The position numbers were made by a program, and so were the translations under genes. The notes below the pieces were generated by a model. That model saw only the letters and a list, made by a program, of their open reading frames with translations. It searched no databases and was not told the DNA's origin. Below, in pieces: positions 25,467 to 39,064 of a stretch of DNA of 64,000 bases. Within the stretch, counting starts at the first letter, position 1, and each line of letters starts with the position of its first letter. Where the stretch lies: NCBI RefSeq assembly GCF_001906925.1, contig NZ_MRWQ01000008.1:1-64000 (forward strand). Direction: 5' to 3'. The stretch comes from Domibacillus mangrovi (GTDB lineage Bacteria > Bacillota > Bacilli > Bacillales > Domibacillaceae).

Positions 25467-26940
25467 TATTTTAGCATTTCCTATGATCCTCCCGATCATT
25501 GCCGGTGTTTTATTGCTTTTCTTTCGTTTAAAACCGAACGTTCAACGATGGGGCAGCGTGTTGACAATGGTCGTCGTCTTTCTAATCAGTCTTTCGATTT
25601 TAGAAAAAGTAATGGATGAAGGCATCTTACGTCTTGATTTCGGAGAATGGGCACCGCCATTTGGTATTACCTTCGTGGCAGATGCTTTCGCGATGCTGCT
25701 CGTCACAACGTCTTCACTCGTGACCATTCTTTGCTTATTGTATGCTGCTTTTGCAAAAGATGAAAAAAGAGAAAAGTTCTTTTTATACCCATTTTTATTA
25801 TTGCTGATCGCAGGCGTAAATGGGGCATTTTTAACAGGAGACTTATTCAATTTATTTGTTTGTTTTGAAGTAATGCTTCTTGCTTCGTATGTATTAATGA
25901 CACTTGGAGGCGAGAAAAAGCAGCTGACAGAAGGAATTAAATACATTTTAATTAACATTTTATCTTCTTGGTTTTTCTTACTTGGAATTGCTTATTTATA
26001 CGGTACGCTCGGAACGTTGAATATGGCTCATTTATCCCAGCGGATTGCAGAAGCCGGACAGCCGCCGCTGCTTACGACGATCAGCATTTTGTTTTTGATC
26101 GTCTTTTCCCTCAAAGCAGGATTAGTGCTTTATTTCTGGCTTCCTGGTTCTTACGGGGCATTGCCTACAGCTGTCTCTGCCCTCTTTGCGGCATTGCTGA
26201 CAAAAGTAGGTGTATATGCGTTATTTCGCTCTTTCACTTTATTGTTTTACCATGAGCCATCGATTACACATACGATCATCGGCGTGATGGCGATGATGAC
26301 GATGATCGGCGGCAGCATCGGAGCGATTGCGTATAAAGATGTGCGTAAAATCGCGGCGTACAATGTTATTATCGCCATTGGATTTATTTTAGTTGGACTG
26401 GCTTCCAATAATATAGAGTCGATGCAAGGCTCTATCTATTACCTCGTACATGATATTCTCGTGAAAGGTTTGTTATTCCTCATGGTTGGAACAGTGATTT
26501 ATTTGACCGGGAAAACGAGATTTGATCAAGTCAGCGGTTTAATGACCAACTATCCGCTGTTCGGTTGGATTTTCCTTATTACTCTTCTATCTTTAGGCGG
26601 TATCCCTCCGTTCAGTGGTTTTGCCGGTAAGCTATTAATTGGAAAAGGAGCACTTGTTGCCGGTGAATATGTGATGGTTGCCGTAGCCTTTTTATCAAGC
26701 TTGTTCGTATTATATTCGCTACTACGCATCTTTTTACATATGTTCTGGGGCGAAACATCCATTCTTAAAAAGAACCAAATTTACTTATCAAAAGGAATGT
26801 TAGCATCCTGTTTTATTTTAGCCGTATTAACAATCGGACTCGGTTTAGGGATGAGTGTCGTTTCTCCTTATGTGACAGATGCAGCAAACGTGTTAACGAA
26901 TCCGCACCTTTACATTGAAGGGGCGCTGAACAATGACTAA
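25459..26940 (+). CDS. mrpD: Na+/H+ antiporter subunit MrpD
   Basis: 493 residues, about 14 TM helices, homologous to NuoM/NuoN. The charged residue in LFVCFEVMLLASYVLM and the lysines in SLKAGLVLYFWLPGSY and YKDVRKIAAYNVI fit a proton-translocating subunit. It starts at ATG after GAGAGGGACG, overlapping mrpC. Confidence 0.95.
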   Translation: MNNILAFPMILPIIAGVLLLFFRLKPNVQRWGSVLTMVVVFLISLSILEKVMDEGILRLDFGEWAPPFGITFVADAFAMLLVTTSSLVTILCLLYAAFAKDEKREKFFLYPFLLLLIAGVNGAFLTGDLFNLFVCFEVMLLASYVLMTLGGEKKQLTEGIKYILINILSSWFFLLGIAYLYGTLGTLNMAHLSQRIAEAGQPPLLTTISILFLIVFSLKAGLVLYFWLPGSYGALPTAVSALFAALLTKVGVYALFRSFTLLFYHEPSITHTIIGVMAMMTMIGGSIGAIAYKDVRKIAAYNVIIAIGFILVGLASNNIESMQGSIYYLVHDILVKGLLFLMVGTVIYLTGKTRFDQVSGLMTNYPLFGWIFLITLLSLGGIPPFSGFAGKLLIGKGALVAGEYVMVAVAFLSSLFVLYSLLRIFLHMFWGETSILKKNQIYLSKGMLASCFILAVLTIGLGLGMSVVSPYVTDAANVLTNPHLYIEGALNND

Positions 26941-26970
26941 TGGGTTCGTTCACAATGGAGGTGGAATTAG

Positions 26971-27456
26971 ATGTACCAACAATTTCTTTTAAACTTGTTA
27001 ATTTCTGTTTTATGGGTCTTCTTAAAAGATGAGGATTCACTCAGAGTTCCCACTCTTTTATCCGGTTTTTTAATTGGTATTTTCATCTTGTTTATTATGC
27101 ATCGATTTTTTGGAACACCTTTTTATTTGAAGCGTGTCTTTTCCATCGTGAAATTGCTCTTCGTTTTCAACTATGAGCTTTTCGCTTCCAGCCTATTGAT
27201 CATGAAACAAATTTTACTTCCAAGCACAACGTTTGAACCAGGGGTCTTATTGTATAAAACAAAACTTCAGAGTGATTGGGAAGTAACGGCTCTTGCCCTT
27301 CTCATCATCTTAACGCCTGGCTCTGTCGTCCTGCGCATTTCACCTGAAGGAAATGTGCTGACGATCCATGCAATGGATGTGAAAGATTCGAAACTAATGT
27401 TATTAAAATCAATTCGCATGTATGAAAAAGTGATTTTGGAGGTGTCTCGTCCATGA
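26971..27456 (+). CDS. mrpE: Na+/H+ antiporter subunit MrpE
   Basis: 161 residues with an N-terminal hydrophobic half and a soluble C-terminal half (LIILTPGSVVLRISPEGNVL). The ATG follows TGGAGGTGG. The 30-nt gap after mrpD is the largest inside the operon. The stop overlaps the mrpF start (ATGA). Confidence 0.95.
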   Translation: MYQQFLLNLLISVLWVFLKDEDSLRVPTLLSGFLIGIFILFIMHRFFGTPFYLKRVFSIVKLLFVFNYELFASSLLIMKQILLPSTTFEPGVLLYKTKLQSDWEVTALALLIILTPGSVVLRISPEGNVLTIHAMDVKDSKLMLLKSIRMYEKVILEVSRP

Positions 27457-27737
27457 TTAACCTTATATTCGTGACGGCAATCGTTCTGTTTAGCATTGCC
27501 GTTCTAATTGTACTTTTCCGCGTTTTAAAAGGACCCACGCTGCCGGATCGTATTGTCGCGTTCGATGTGATCGGTGTTAATCTTATTTCTATTGTCGCCG
27601 TATTAAGTGTCGTTTTGAAGACGAAAGCGTATTTGGAAGTGATTTTGATTATCGCGATTCTCGCTTTTATTAGCACGGTCGCCTTCTCAAAATATATTGA
27701 GAGGGGGGTCATCATTGACCGGAAACGAAATCGTTGA
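27453..27737 (+). CDS. mrpF: Na+/H+ antiporter subunit MrpF
   Basis: 94 residues, three TM helices. The family motif [15 protein letters not shown] (29-43) includes the conserved aspartates. RBS GGAGGTGT lies within mrpE. It overlaps mrpG by 23 nt. Confidence 0.95.
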   Translation: MINLIFVTAIVLFSIAVLIVLFRVLKGPTLPDRIVAFDVIGVNLISIVAVLSVVLKTKAYLEVILIIAILAFISTVAFSKYIERGVIIDRKRNR

Positions 27738-28059
27738 ATTGATTGCCGCCTTGATGGTATTGTTTGGCAGCTTTGCCGCTGTCATTAGCGCTTATGGTAT
27801 CGTGATTTTGCCTGATGTGTATACTCGTTCGCACGCTGGAACGAAAAGTTCAACACTTGCCGTGCTGCTCACTTTAACAGGCGTATTCATTTTTTTCTGG
27901 TCCGCTGAACATTATATAAGCGTTCGGCTTGTTCTCGGTATTGTCTTCTTATACTTAACCGCACCCGTCGCAGGGCATCTTATTTGCCGGGCTGCCTATC
28001 ATTCAGATGTGGAGCTTGCAGGCAAGGCAGAAGATACGATTTTACAACATGAAGAATAA
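27715..28059 (+). CDS. mrpG: Na+/H+ antiporter subunit MrpG
   Basis: I chose the TTG at 27715, six bases after GAGGGGGG; an upstream ATG at 27697 has no ribosome binding site. 114 residues, three TM helices, with motif [19 protein letters not shown]. It is the last subunit of the antiporter, followed by a strong terminator. Confidence 0.93.
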   Translation: MTGNEIVELIAALMVLFGSFAAVISAYGIVILPDVYTRSHAGTKSSTLAVLLTLTGVFIFFWSAEHYISVRLVLGIVFLYLTAPVAGHLICRAAYHSDVELAGKAEDTILQHEE

Positions 28060-28060
28060 A

Positions 28061-28107
28061 AAAATAAAGCATAACTTGTCCTTATAAGACAAGTTATGCT
28101 TTATTTT
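28061..28107. terminator. Bidirectional terminator between mrpG and tmRNA
   Basis: A perfect stem of about 20 bp (AAAATAAAGCATAACTTGTC and its complement) with a 7-nt loop. The T-rich flanks on both strands serve mrpG and, from the other side, ssrA. Confidence 0.9.
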
Positions 28108-28143
28108 ATAAGAATATCCACCAGGACATATTTAGTATGTATT

Positions 28144-28511
28144 TGGTGGAGACGGCGGGAGTCGAACCCGCGTCCAAAGATAACGGCACCTGAGCGTCTA
28201 CGGGTGTAGCCGTACTATTTAGAGTCTCGCTGATCCATTTGCCGAACGGCAGGCCTTTGGATCAGCCAGTCTGATTAGTCTCTTCTGTCATCCCCAGACG
28301 GAGGAATCGAGCGTAGTCCGCTTAAAGTGGGCCCCTGATCCGACTGCACGGACAACAGCGGGAGGAGCACAGGCTAACCTAAATTTAATTAGGCAGCTTG
28401 TAGTTGTGTTTGTTGTTTGCCAGTTATTATAGGCAAGTGCGTTTTGACAGAGCCGACCCTCTGACCCGCAGCCCAGGCTCGAACTACCCCTGTCGAATCC
28501 GTAACGTCCCC
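28144..28511 (-). ncRNA. ssrA: Transfer-messenger RNA (tmRNA)
   Basis: The minus strand begins GGGGGACGTTACGGATTCGA, the conserved tmRNA 5' end, and closes with the T arm (GGGTTCGACTCCCGCC) and GTCTCCACCA, so CCA is encoded. The length of about 368 nt is normal. The coded tag at 28421-28389 reads GKQQTQLQAA and then TAA; with the charged alanine the tag is AGKQQTQLQAA. It rescues stalled ribosomes together with SmpB, encoded just upstream. The tag ends QAA rather than the usual LAA. Confidence 0.96.
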
Positions 28512-28558
28512 CGGATTAAAGTTGTAGCTGATTGTTCTGCTTTTTTGTGACATGACCC

Positions 28559-28587
28559 ATTGTAACATAGATTTAATGGCTAATCAA
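28559..28587 (-). promoter_or_regulatory. tmRNA promoter
   Basis: On the minus strand TTGATT (28582-28587) and TACAAT (28559-28564) are separated by exactly 17 bp. The -35 box overlaps the smpB stop codon, so ssrA can be transcribed independently of smpB. Confidence 0.8.
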
Positions 28588-29051
28588 CCTTTTTGACGAT
28601 CACGGAATGCACGCTCAATATCACGCTTCGCTTCTTTCTGTTTCAAGTCCTCACGTTTGTCGTATTTCTTTTTCCCTTTTGCAAGGCCAATCAGCATTTT
28701 CGCATAGCCGTCTTTCAAATAAATTTTAAGTGGTACGATCGAGTATCCTGCTTCCTTCGTTTCACCGATCAGCGTATTAATCTGCTTCCGGTGCAACAGA
28801 AGTTTTCTTGTACGAATTGGGTCATGGTTATGAATATTTCCTTGCTCATACGGGCTGACGTGCATATTGTGAACAAATAATTCCCCGTTCCGGATGCGGG
28901 CGAATGAATCTTTTAAATTCACTCGTCCCGCACGGATTGCTTTAATTTCAGTCCCTAACAGCACCATGCCTGCTTCATATGTTTCTTCAATAAAATAGTC
29001 GTGGCGCGCTTTTTTATTTTGCGCAATCACTTTACCTTCTCCTTTTGGCAT
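28584..29051 (-). CDS. smpB: SsrA-binding protein SmpB
   Basis: 155 residues, full length. Motifs include [26 protein letters not shown], the [12 protein letters not shown] segment and the basic C-terminal tail [20 protein letters not shown] that enters the ribosomal A site. It binds the tRNA-like part of tmRNA encoded immediately downstream, and follows rnr by 20 nt. Confidence 0.97.
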   Translation of the reverse strand: MPKGEGKVIAQNKKARHDYFIEETYEAGMVLLGTEIKAIRAGRVNLKDSFARIRNGELFVHNMHVSPYEQGNIHNHDPIRTRKLLLHRKQINTLIGETKEAGYSIVPLKIYLKDGYAKMLIGLAKGKKKYDKREDLKQKEAKRDIERAFRDRQKG

Positions 29052-29071
29052 CGGTTCGTTCCCCTCACTTT

Positions 29072-31438
29072 TTACTTCTGTTTCTTTTTCCTTGGCACAC
29101 CTTCATAAAATTTACGTTTCTTCTTCTTTTTCAATGATGACTTTGTGGACCATTCACCGCCATTGCCTTTCATATCAGGACGCGCCGGTTTTTTTTCTAG
29201 TTTCATTTCTTTTCGTTCTGGCTGTTCCTTTTTGCCACGGCCCCGCGGTTTTTTCGTGCGGGCTGAATCTTCACGCTTCGGACGCTGACGCTGTTTTTTC
29301 ATACCGGCAATTTCAAAATCAACGGATTGTTCTTCTTTATTCACATCCCGAACACGCACTGTAATTTCATCGCCTATACGGAACACATTCCCAGTCCGCT
29401 CGCCGATCATCGCAAAATGGCGTTCATCGTAACGATAATAATCATCCGTCATAAAGGATACATGAACGAGTCCTTCAATTGTATTATCAAGCGCCACAAA
29501 CATCCCGAAATTCGTGACAGAACTAATCACACCGTCGTATTCTTCGCCGATTTTATCAAGCATGTACTCCGCCTTTTTTAGCTCATCTGTATCACGCTCT
29601 GCTTCGACTGCACGGCGTTCCATACTAGACGTATGATCCGCAATTTCTGACAGCCTTGCATCCCATTTTTCCTGCGTTTGCCGTGAGGTGTCTCCATTAA
29701 TTAAATATGTGCGGATGAGACGATGAACAATTAAATCCGGATAACGACGTATAGGCGAGGTAAAATGTGTGTAAAATTCCGTTGCCAGACCAAAATGACC
29801 GAGGCTGTTTGGATTATATTTCGCCTGTTGCATAGAACGAAGCATAACGGTTGAAATAACCGTTTCTTCCGGTGTCCCTTGTACGCCTTCGATAATGGCT
29901 TGCAGTGCACGCGGATGAACGGAATTCGCTGTTCCTTTTACATTCAAACCGAAGTTCGTTAAAAACTCAAAAAAGCGCTGTAATTTATCTTCTTTCGGAT
30001 CTTCATGAATGCGGTAAATAAATGGAAGTTCCATCCAGTGAAAATGCTCAGCGACTGTTTCATTGGCTGCCAGCATAAATTCTTCAATCAGCTTTTCACC
30101 GACAGAACGTTCACGTATGATCACGTCCAGTGGATGTCCGTCTTCATCCACAATGACTTTTGCTTCTTTAAAATCAAAGTCAATAGCACCGCGCTCTGTC
30201 CGTTTTTCTCGTAAAATCGCTGCTAACTCTTCCATCCGTTCAAATAATGGTACGAGCGGCTCATATTTTGTACGCAACTCTTCGTCTTTGTCCACTAAAA
30301 TGGCGTTCACATCCGAATATGTCATCCGCTCTGCTGTACGGATCACACTATCGAAAATTTCATGGCTAACGACTTCACCTGCTGCATTAATTTCCATTTC
30401 ACATGATAACGTCAACCGGTCCACTTGCGGATTTAAGGAACAGATCCCGTTTGAAAGACGATGCGGGATCATCGGAATTACGCGATCAACTAAGTACACA
30501 CTTGTTCCTCGTTCATACCCTTCACGGTCAATGGGTGAATTTTCCGTTACGTAATGACTAACGTCGGCAATGTGAACACCAAGCTTGTAATTTCCATTGT
30601 TAAGTTTCGTTACAGTGACCGCATCATCGAGATCTTTCGCATCAGCGCCGTCAATCGTCACGATGACCTCATCCCGAAGATCACGCCGTCCTTTTATGTC
30701 TTGTTCATCGATTTGTTCCGGCACGTTATTTGCCTGTTCTAATACATCCTCTGGAAATTCCTGAGGCAATCCATGTTTATAAATAATCGACATAATATCG
30801 ACACCTGGATCGTTTTTATGGCCGATAATTTCGACAATTTCCCCTTCAGCCGATTGTCTGCCTTCCGGCCATCGTGTAATATGAACAACGACTTTATGTC
30901 CATCAATCGCACCCGCTGTTTTCTCTTTCGGAATAAAAATATCAACGTTGAATTTTTTATCATCCGTTTCTACAAAACCAAAGCTTTTTTTATCAATGAA
31001 CGTCCCGACAATGTCTGTCTGGCCTCGCTCTAAAATACGGATCACTGTTCCTTCCCGCCGCGTTCCACTTTGATCTTCTTTCGTCACTCTAACAAGTGCG
31101 GTGTCACCATTTAACGCTCCATTTATTTCATGAGGTGGAATAAAGACGTCATCAACACCTTGCTCATCAGGTATCAAAAAAGCAAAACCTTTCGCATGGC
31201 CGGAAATTTTCCCACGCACAAGATTCATTTTCTCCGGCAATCCATACCGGTTCGCACGTGTTCTGACAACGAGTCCACGCTCCTCCATATACACAAGTGA
31301 CTTGACAAAGTCGCGGAAGCCATCCGATCCTTCAATACCGAGTACTTCTTCCAGTTCCTGCACGGTGAGCGGCTTGTAAGATTCTTCTTTCATGTATGTC
31401 AACAAGCGGTCGACATTTTCTTGTATGTGCTGATCCAT
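29072..31438 (-). CDS. rnr: Ribonuclease R
   Basis: The ATG at 31438 (MDQHIQEN) is nine bases after GGAGG; the upstream extension to 31558 is rejected. 788 residues: N-terminal helix-turn-helix, two cold-shock domains, RNB catalytic domain with the metal-binding aspartates in [14 protein letters not shown], an S1 domain ([20 protein letters not shown]), and a long basic tail ([11 protein letters not shown]). It is a 3'-5' exonuclease that degrades structured RNA and acts with tmRNA-SmpB, its neighbours. Confidence 0.96.
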   Translation of the reverse strand: MDQHIQENVDRLLTYMKEESYKPLTVQELEEVLGIEGSDGFRDFVKSLVYMEERGLVVRTRANRYGLPEKMNLVRGKISGHAKGFAFLIPDEQGVDDVFIPPHEINGALNGDTALVRVTKEDQSGTRREGTVIRILERGQTDIVGTFIDKKSFGFVETDDKKFNVDIFIPKEKTAGAIDGHKVVVHITRWPEGRQSAEGEIVEIIGHKNDPGVDIMSIIYKHGLPQEFPEDVLEQANNVPEQIDEQDIKGRRDLRDEVIVTIDGADAKDLDDAVTVTKLNNGNYKLGVHIADVSHYVTENSPIDREGYERGTSVYLVDRVIPMIPHRLSNGICSLNPQVDRLTLSCEMEINAAGEVVSHEIFDSVIRTAERMTYSDVNAILVDKDEELRTKYEPLVPLFERMEELAAILREKRTERGAIDFDFKEAKVIVDEDGHPLDVIIRERSVGEKLIEEFMLAANETVAEHFHWMELPFIYRIHEDPKEDKLQRFFEFLTNFGLNVKGTANSVHPRALQAIIEGVQGTPEETVISTVMLRSMQQAKYNPNSLGHFGLATEFYTHFTSPIRRYPDLIVHRLIRTYLINGDTSRQTQEKWDARLSEIADHTSSMERRAVEAERDTDELKKAEYMLDKIGEEYDGVISSVTNFGMFVALDNTIEGLVHVSFMTDDYYRYDERHFAMIGERTGNVFRIGDEITVRVRDVNKEEQSVDFEIAGMKKQRQRPKREDSARTKKPRGRGKKEQPERKEMKLEKKPARPDMKGNGGEWSTKSSLKKKKKRKFYEGVPRKKKQK

Positions 31439-31460
31439 TTGGGAGACCCTCCGTTTCGGT

Positions 31461-32207
31461 TTACACGGTCCAGTCAAGACGTTCAAGAAAGCTGAGAATA
31501 TCTTTATGTAGCTGCTCTTTTTCTTGATCAAGCGTAATGACGTGACCGGATTCTTCATACCATTTTATTTGCTTTTCATCTGTTTCCACGCTGTCAAAAA
31601 TGATATTGGCACTGTTCGTATCAATCATGTTATCCAGGCGTGCCTGCACAATAAACGTTGGTGCGTAAATATGGTCGATGTGACTCCGGACATCTTGCAC
31701 TAAATCACGTAAAGCATTCAGCGTGTTCATTGGTGTTTGTTTAAACACTTCTATTTCTTCTTCAATGACTTCCGCTGATTTCCCTTCAAATTTCTTAAAC
31801 CCGCGCGCATACTCCACAACCCCATTATACATCGTTGTCTCATCTTCCATCGACATTGGCGCACACATTGAAATAATACCCTTTATAGGTTTAGTATAAC
31901 CGAGTTTAAGTGCAAAAACACCGCCAAGCGACAGCCCGCAGACAGCAATTTCTTCATAGCCAATGTCCAATAGATGATTGTAGCCCTCAACGACGTCCAT
32001 CCACCAGTCCTCAGGGCCTGTTTTTACTAACTCTTCCGGCGGTACAGCGTGTCCTTTATAATGTGGCGCGTGTGATGTATATCCATTTTTCTCCAGAAAA
32101 CGCCCGATCATGCGCACATCAGCAGAATTCCCCGTAAATCCGTGCAGCAAAAGAACCGCCCGTTTTCCTGATTGAAATGTAAATGGTTTTGGTATGGCAA
32201 GTTTCAT
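31461..32207 (-). CDS. Carboxylesterase, Est30/YvaK-type
   Basis: 248 residues from the ATG at 32207, matching the 247 residues I recall for Geobacillus Est30; an ATG two codons earlier is possible. Motifs are [16 protein letters not shown], nucleophile CGLSLGG, acid in RLDNMID and histidine in ESGHVITL. It hydrolyses short-chain esters. It sits between secG and rnr as in B. subtilis. The frame stays open upstream to 32411 through a structured repeat region, which I take as non-coding. Confidence 0.93.
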   Translation of the reverse strand: MKLAIPKPFTFQSGKRAVLLLHGFTGNSADVRMIGRFLEKNGYTSHAPHYKGHAVPPEELVKTGPEDWWMDVVEGYNHLLDIGYEEIAVCGLSLGGVFALKLGYTKPIKGIISMCAPMSMEDETTMYNGVVEYARGFKKFEGKSAEVIEEEIEVFKQTPMNTLNALRDLVQDVRSHIDHIYAPTFIVQARLDNMIDTNSANIIFDSVETDEKQIKWYEESGHVITLDQEKEQLHKDILSFLERLDWTV

Positions 32208-32245
32208 GTGCATGATTTCCTTTCTTTTATTTATAGTAATGGTTC

Positions 32246-32347
32246 CGCGACGTCCTGTCGCAACGCCTTTGTGACCCACATCCTGTTGGCCCAACCAAGA
32301 ACGCGATAACCCACCGCAACGCCTTTGTAACCCATATCCTGTCGGCC
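32246..32347 (+). repeat. Tandem RUCCU-loop hairpin repeats (Bacillaceae-1 RNA-like)
   Basis: A perfect hairpin GCGAC-GTCCT-GTCGC lies at 32247-32261. A 32-nt direct repeat occurs at 32260-32291 and 32316-32347 with 3 mismatches; each copy holds an ATCCT loop flanked by an imperfect stem. The RUCCU terminal loops match what I remember of the Bacillaceae-1 RNA motif. It lies on the plus strand, antisense to the flanking secG and esterase genes. Confidence 0.55.
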
Positions 32348-32348
32348 A

Positions 32349-32378
32349 CAAAAAAAAAGGCGATTCAGCTGAATCGCC
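32349..32378 (-). terminator. secG terminator
   Basis: Perfect palindrome AGGCGATTCAG / CTGAATCGCCT followed by nine T on the minus strand. Confidence 0.9.
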
Positions 32379-32385
32379 TGTTTTA

Positions 32386-32619
32386 TTACAAACCGAAATA
32401 AGAGAGCGCAATCGTCAAAACGAAAAACAGCACAGACAATACAACGGTGAGACGATGAAACACAAGATCAATTCCGCGCACTTTTTGTTTACCAAATAAC
32501 TGCTCCGCACCACCGGAAATCGCACCAGATAATCCTCCGCTTTTTCCTGACTGTAAAAGAACAACAGCTATGAGTGCGATTGAAACGATGACGAGCAGCA
32601 CTAAAATTAACGTATGCAT
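32386..32619 (-). CDS. secG: Preprotein translocase subunit SecG
   Basis: The ATG at 32619 follows GGAGGT; 77 residues with two TM helices and the conserved loop [20 protein letters not shown]. It is the accessory subunit of the SecYEG channel. It ends at a strong terminator. Confidence 0.95.
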   Translation of the reverse strand: MHTLILVLLVIVSIALIAVVLLQSGKSGGLSGAISGGAEQLFGKQKVRGIDLVFHRLTVVLSVLFFVLTIALSYFGL

Positions 32620-32697
32620 GTATTTAGTTACCTCCATTAACGAACGTATAGATAGATCTATTATATCACACATGCTTCTTCGTGAAAATGTCTAAGC

Positions 32698-32724
32698 AAA
32701 AAGCCCGGGCGGCCGCCCGGACTT
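32698..32724 (-). terminator. eno terminator
   Basis: GC-rich palindrome GTCCGGGCG / CGCCCGGGC followed by TTTTT on the minus strand, at the end of the glycolytic operon. Confidence 0.88.
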
Positions 32725-32736
32725 CCTGATTTACTT

Positions 32737-36358
<3,622 letters not shown>

Positions 36359-36365
36359 CTATGAA

Positions 36366-37547
36366 TTATTTTTCGTCAATTGCCTCTACACCTGGAAGTG
36401 CTTTTCCTTCCATAAACTCAAGGCTTGCACCGCCGCCTGTTGAAATATGACTCATTCTGTCCGCGAGACCAAATTTTTCAACAGCTGCTGCTGAGTCGCC
36501 GCCCCCAATGATTGAGTAAGCATCCGCTTCTGCCAGCGCCTGCGCCACCCCTTTTGTACCTGTTGCAAACTTGTCCATTTCAAATACGCCCATTGGACCA
36601 TTCCAAATGACAAGTTTAGATTGCCCGATTGTTTCTTTGTAAAGCTCAATCGTTTTCGGACCGATATCAAGCGCTTCCCAGTCCGCCGGAATTTCATTGA
36701 TTGGAACGACTTTCGTGTTCGCATGTTCACCAAAATCATCAGCAACTGTAACATCAACAGGCATTAAAAATTTCACGCCTTTTTCTTCGGCTTTTTTCAT
36801 GAACTGTTTCGCAAGATCAAGTTTATCTTCTTCAAGAAGCGATTTCCCCACTTCATGTCCTTGCGCTTTCACGAATGTATACGCAAGTCCGCCGCCAATA
36901 ATCAGGTTGTCCACTTTATCAAGTAAATGATCGATGACACCGATCTTATCTTTTACTTTCGCTCCGCCGATAATCGCTGTGAACGGGCGCTCCGGATTAG
37001 ATAACGCTTTACCGAGGACATCCAATTCTTTTTGTACTAAAAACCCGGTTGCAGATGGCAAATATTTTGCAATTCCTTCTGTTGATGCATGCGCACGGTG
37101 AGCCGCACCAAATGCGTCATTGACATACACATCCGCAAGTTCTGCAAATTGCTTCGCAAGCTCATCGTCGTTCTTTTCTTCCCCTTTGTAGAAGCGGACA
37201 TTTTCAAGAAGAAGGACATCGCCCTCGTTCAAGCTTGAAATAGCTTCTTTTACGCTGTCACCATAGGCCTCGTCTGTTTTTGTAACCGGTTGCCCGAGCA
37301 GTTCTTCCAAACGTTTGCCTGCAGCTGTAAGACGCATGTCTTCATTTACTTCACCTTTTGGACGGCCAAGGTGGCTTGCTAAAATCACTTTTGCGCCCTT
37401 CTCTGACAAATATTGAATCGTTGGAAGGGCAGCTCGAATGCGTGTATCATCCGTTACCTCGCCGTCTTTCATTGGCACATTAAAATCAACACGGCAAAAG
37501 ACACGCTTTCCTTTCAGATCCAGATCTTTAATCGTTTTCTTGTTCAT
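36366..37547 (-). CDS. pgk: Phosphoglycerate kinase
   Basis: The ATG at 37547 follows GGAGGTC; 393 residues. The N-terminal extension to 37637 runs through a terminator and is rejected. Motifs are [22 protein letters not shown] and the nucleotide site [13 protein letters not shown]. It makes ATP from 1,3-bisphosphoglycerate. Unlike the compact gap-pgk spacing usual in relatives, a terminator and a 270-bp insertion-like element separate it from gap. Confidence 0.97.
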   Translation of the reverse strand: MNKKTIKDLDLKGKRVFCRVDFNVPMKDGEVTDDTRIRAALPTIQYLSEKGAKVILASHLGRPKGEVNEDMRLTAAGKRLEELLGQPVTKTDEAYGDSVKEAISSLNEGDVLLLENVRFYKGEEKNDDELAKQFAELADVYVNDAFGAAHRAHASTEGIAKYLPSATGFLVQKELDVLGKALSNPERPFTAIIGGAKVKDKIGVIDHLLDKVDNLIIGGGLAYTFVKAQGHEVGKSLLEEDKLDLAKQFMKKAEEKGVKFLMPVDVTVADDFGEHANTKVVPINEIPADWEALDIGPKTIELYKETIGQSKLVIWNGPMGVFEMDKFATGTKGVAQALAEADAYSIIGGGDSAAAVEKFGLADRMSHISTGGGASLEFMEGKALPGVEAIDEK

Positions 37548-37592
37548 TAAAAAGACCTCCAGTTGTAATTTAAAGCGTATGCAGGGGTATTT

Positions 37593-37634
37593 AAATAAAA
37601 ACGGGGAGCAGGGATTGTACCCCTCTCCCCGTTT
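37593..37634 (-). terminator. Intrinsic terminator just upstream of pgk
   Basis: AAACGGGGAG / CTCCCCGTTT arms (37599-37608, 37625-37634) followed by TTTTT on the minus strand, about 25 nt upstream of the pgk ribosome binding site. It could attenuate read-through from cggR-gap into pgk. Confidence 0.8.
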
Positions 37635-37707
37635 CACTTCTTCATTATAGACGGCGAACTGTTATTTTCCAACTATTAGTCTGAAAAAAAACAGCGTTTC
37701 TTTTTAT

Positions 37708-37977
37708 CCCGCATTAACGGGCAGTAAGAACCCCCCTTCAAGACGTCGAAAAGAAAAGAAGGATAAGCGGGGGATCAACTGCCCGTAAAAGCCCGATTGG
37801 TTCGGGCCGGCCGAAGCCGGTCACTCACGTATTGCCGCAGGACGCGGCGCTCTTTACCTGAGTTCCTTTTTATTCTGTGGGGCTAAGAAGAAGGCAGACT
37901 AAGAACGTCACGTCCTGTGACAACGTCTGCATGATTCACATCCTGTGAACCTAACCCCCCACTGAATGAAGTTTCAC
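37708..37977 (+). mobile_element. IS200/IS605-like non-autonomous element, copy 1 (no tnpB, structured RNA)
   Basis: A 270-bp unit preceded by TTTAT (37703-37707), beginning CCCGCATTAACGGGCAGT and ending AATGAAGTTTCAC right beside the gap stop codon. It contains several hairpins, including GTCAC-GTCCT-GTGAC (37907-37921) and TTCAC-ATCCT-GTGAA (37935-37949). An inverted second copy lies at 43401-43642. No open reading frame of note. The TTTAY left flank, terminal hairpins and lack of target duplication suit IS605-type single-strand transposition; the family name is inferred from memory of such ends. Confidence 0.65.
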
Positions 37978-37981
37978 TTTA

Positions 37982-38989
37982 TTAAAGACCTTTTGAAGCG
38001 ATGTATTTCGCAAGATCTACTACACGATTCGAGTAGCCATTTTCATTATCGTACCAAGAAACAACTTTCACCATGTTGCCTTCTATAACCATAGTAGATA
38101 GACCATCGATTGTAGAAGAAGCAGTCGTGCCATTGTAATCAGAAGACACTAGCGGAAGCTCATTATATGCTAAAATACCTTTCAAGTCGCCTTCAGATGC
38201 CGTTTTAAGTGCTTCATTCACTTGTTCAGCTGTAACGTCTGTTTTAAGTTCAGCAACAAGGTCAACAACAGATACGTTTGGTGTTGGAACACGCATAGAC
38301 ATACCGTTCAATTTACCTTTCAATTCAGGTATTACAAGAGCAACGGCTTTCGCTGCACCCGTTGTCGTCGGGATAACGTTTACTGCTGCTCCTCTTGCAC
38401 GACGGTAGTCAGCATGTGGCAAATCTAGAACTTGTTGATCATTTGTGTACGAGTGAACAGTTGTCATCATTCCGCGTACAATACCGAACTTGTCATTTAA
38501 TACTTTTGCAAATGGAGCAAGGCCGTTTGTTGTACAAGATGCATTTGAAAGAACATCGTGGTTTGCTGCATCATATTTATCTTCATTCACACCCATAACA
38601 ATGGTAATATCTTCTCCAGATGCTGGAGCAGAGATAATGACTTTTTTAGCTCCGCCTTCAAGATGTTTCGCAGCATCTTCACGTTTTGTGAAACGACCTG
38701 TTGATTCTACAACGATATCAGCACCAGCTGCACCCCAAGGTATTTTCGCAGGTTCACGTTCAGCTGTCACTTTTACACGTTCTCCATTTACAATGATTGT
38801 ATCTCCGTCAACTGTTACTTCTGCATCAAGAGCTCCATGTACTGAATCGTATTTTAAAAGATGTGCAAGCATGTTTGCATCTGTAAGGTCATTGATTGCT
38901 ACTACTTCTACTTCCGGATTTTTAAGAGCGGCGCGAAAAACAACACGTCCAATACGTCCAAAGCCATTAATACCAATTTTTACTGTCAT
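37982..38989 (-). CDS. gap: Glyceraldehyde-3-phosphate dehydrogenase (glycolytic)
   Basis: 335 residues. [14 protein letters not shown] is the NAD-binding start, [12 protein letters not shown] holds the catalytic cysteine, and [14 protein letters not shown] and [16 protein letters not shown] are typical of the NAD-dependent GapA. The ATG follows AGGAGGAACTC. It lies 75 nt after cggR, so transcription is probably repressed by CggR when fructose-1,6-bisphosphate is low. Confidence 0.98.
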   Translation of the reverse strand: MTVKIGINGFGRIGRVVFRAALKNPEVEVVAINDLTDANMLAHLLKYDSVHGALDAEVTVDGDTIIVNGERVKVTAEREPAKIPWGAAGADIVVESTGRFTKREDAAKHLEGGAKKVIISAPASGEDITIVMGVNEDKYDAANHDVLSNASCTTNGLAPFAKVLNDKFGIVRGMMTTVHSYTNDQQVLDLPHADYRRARGAAVNVIPTTTGAAKAVALVIPELKGKLNGMSMRVPTPNVSVVDLVAELKTDVTAEQVNEALKTASEGDLKGILAYNELPLVSSDYNGTTASSTIDGLSTMVIEGNMVKVVSWYDNENGYSNRVVDLAKYIASKGL

Positions 38990-39064
38990 GAGTGAGTTCC
39001 TCCTAAAATTTGTTTATCAAACCATTAGCAATTTTTCATTGCCAGTTGGTAGTGTTCATGTAAG

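Noticed and set aside
31461-32411. N-terminal extension of the esterase through the repeat region
   Set aside because: The extension has no ribosome binding site, crosses the secG terminator and repeats, and the 248-residue form matches the family length.
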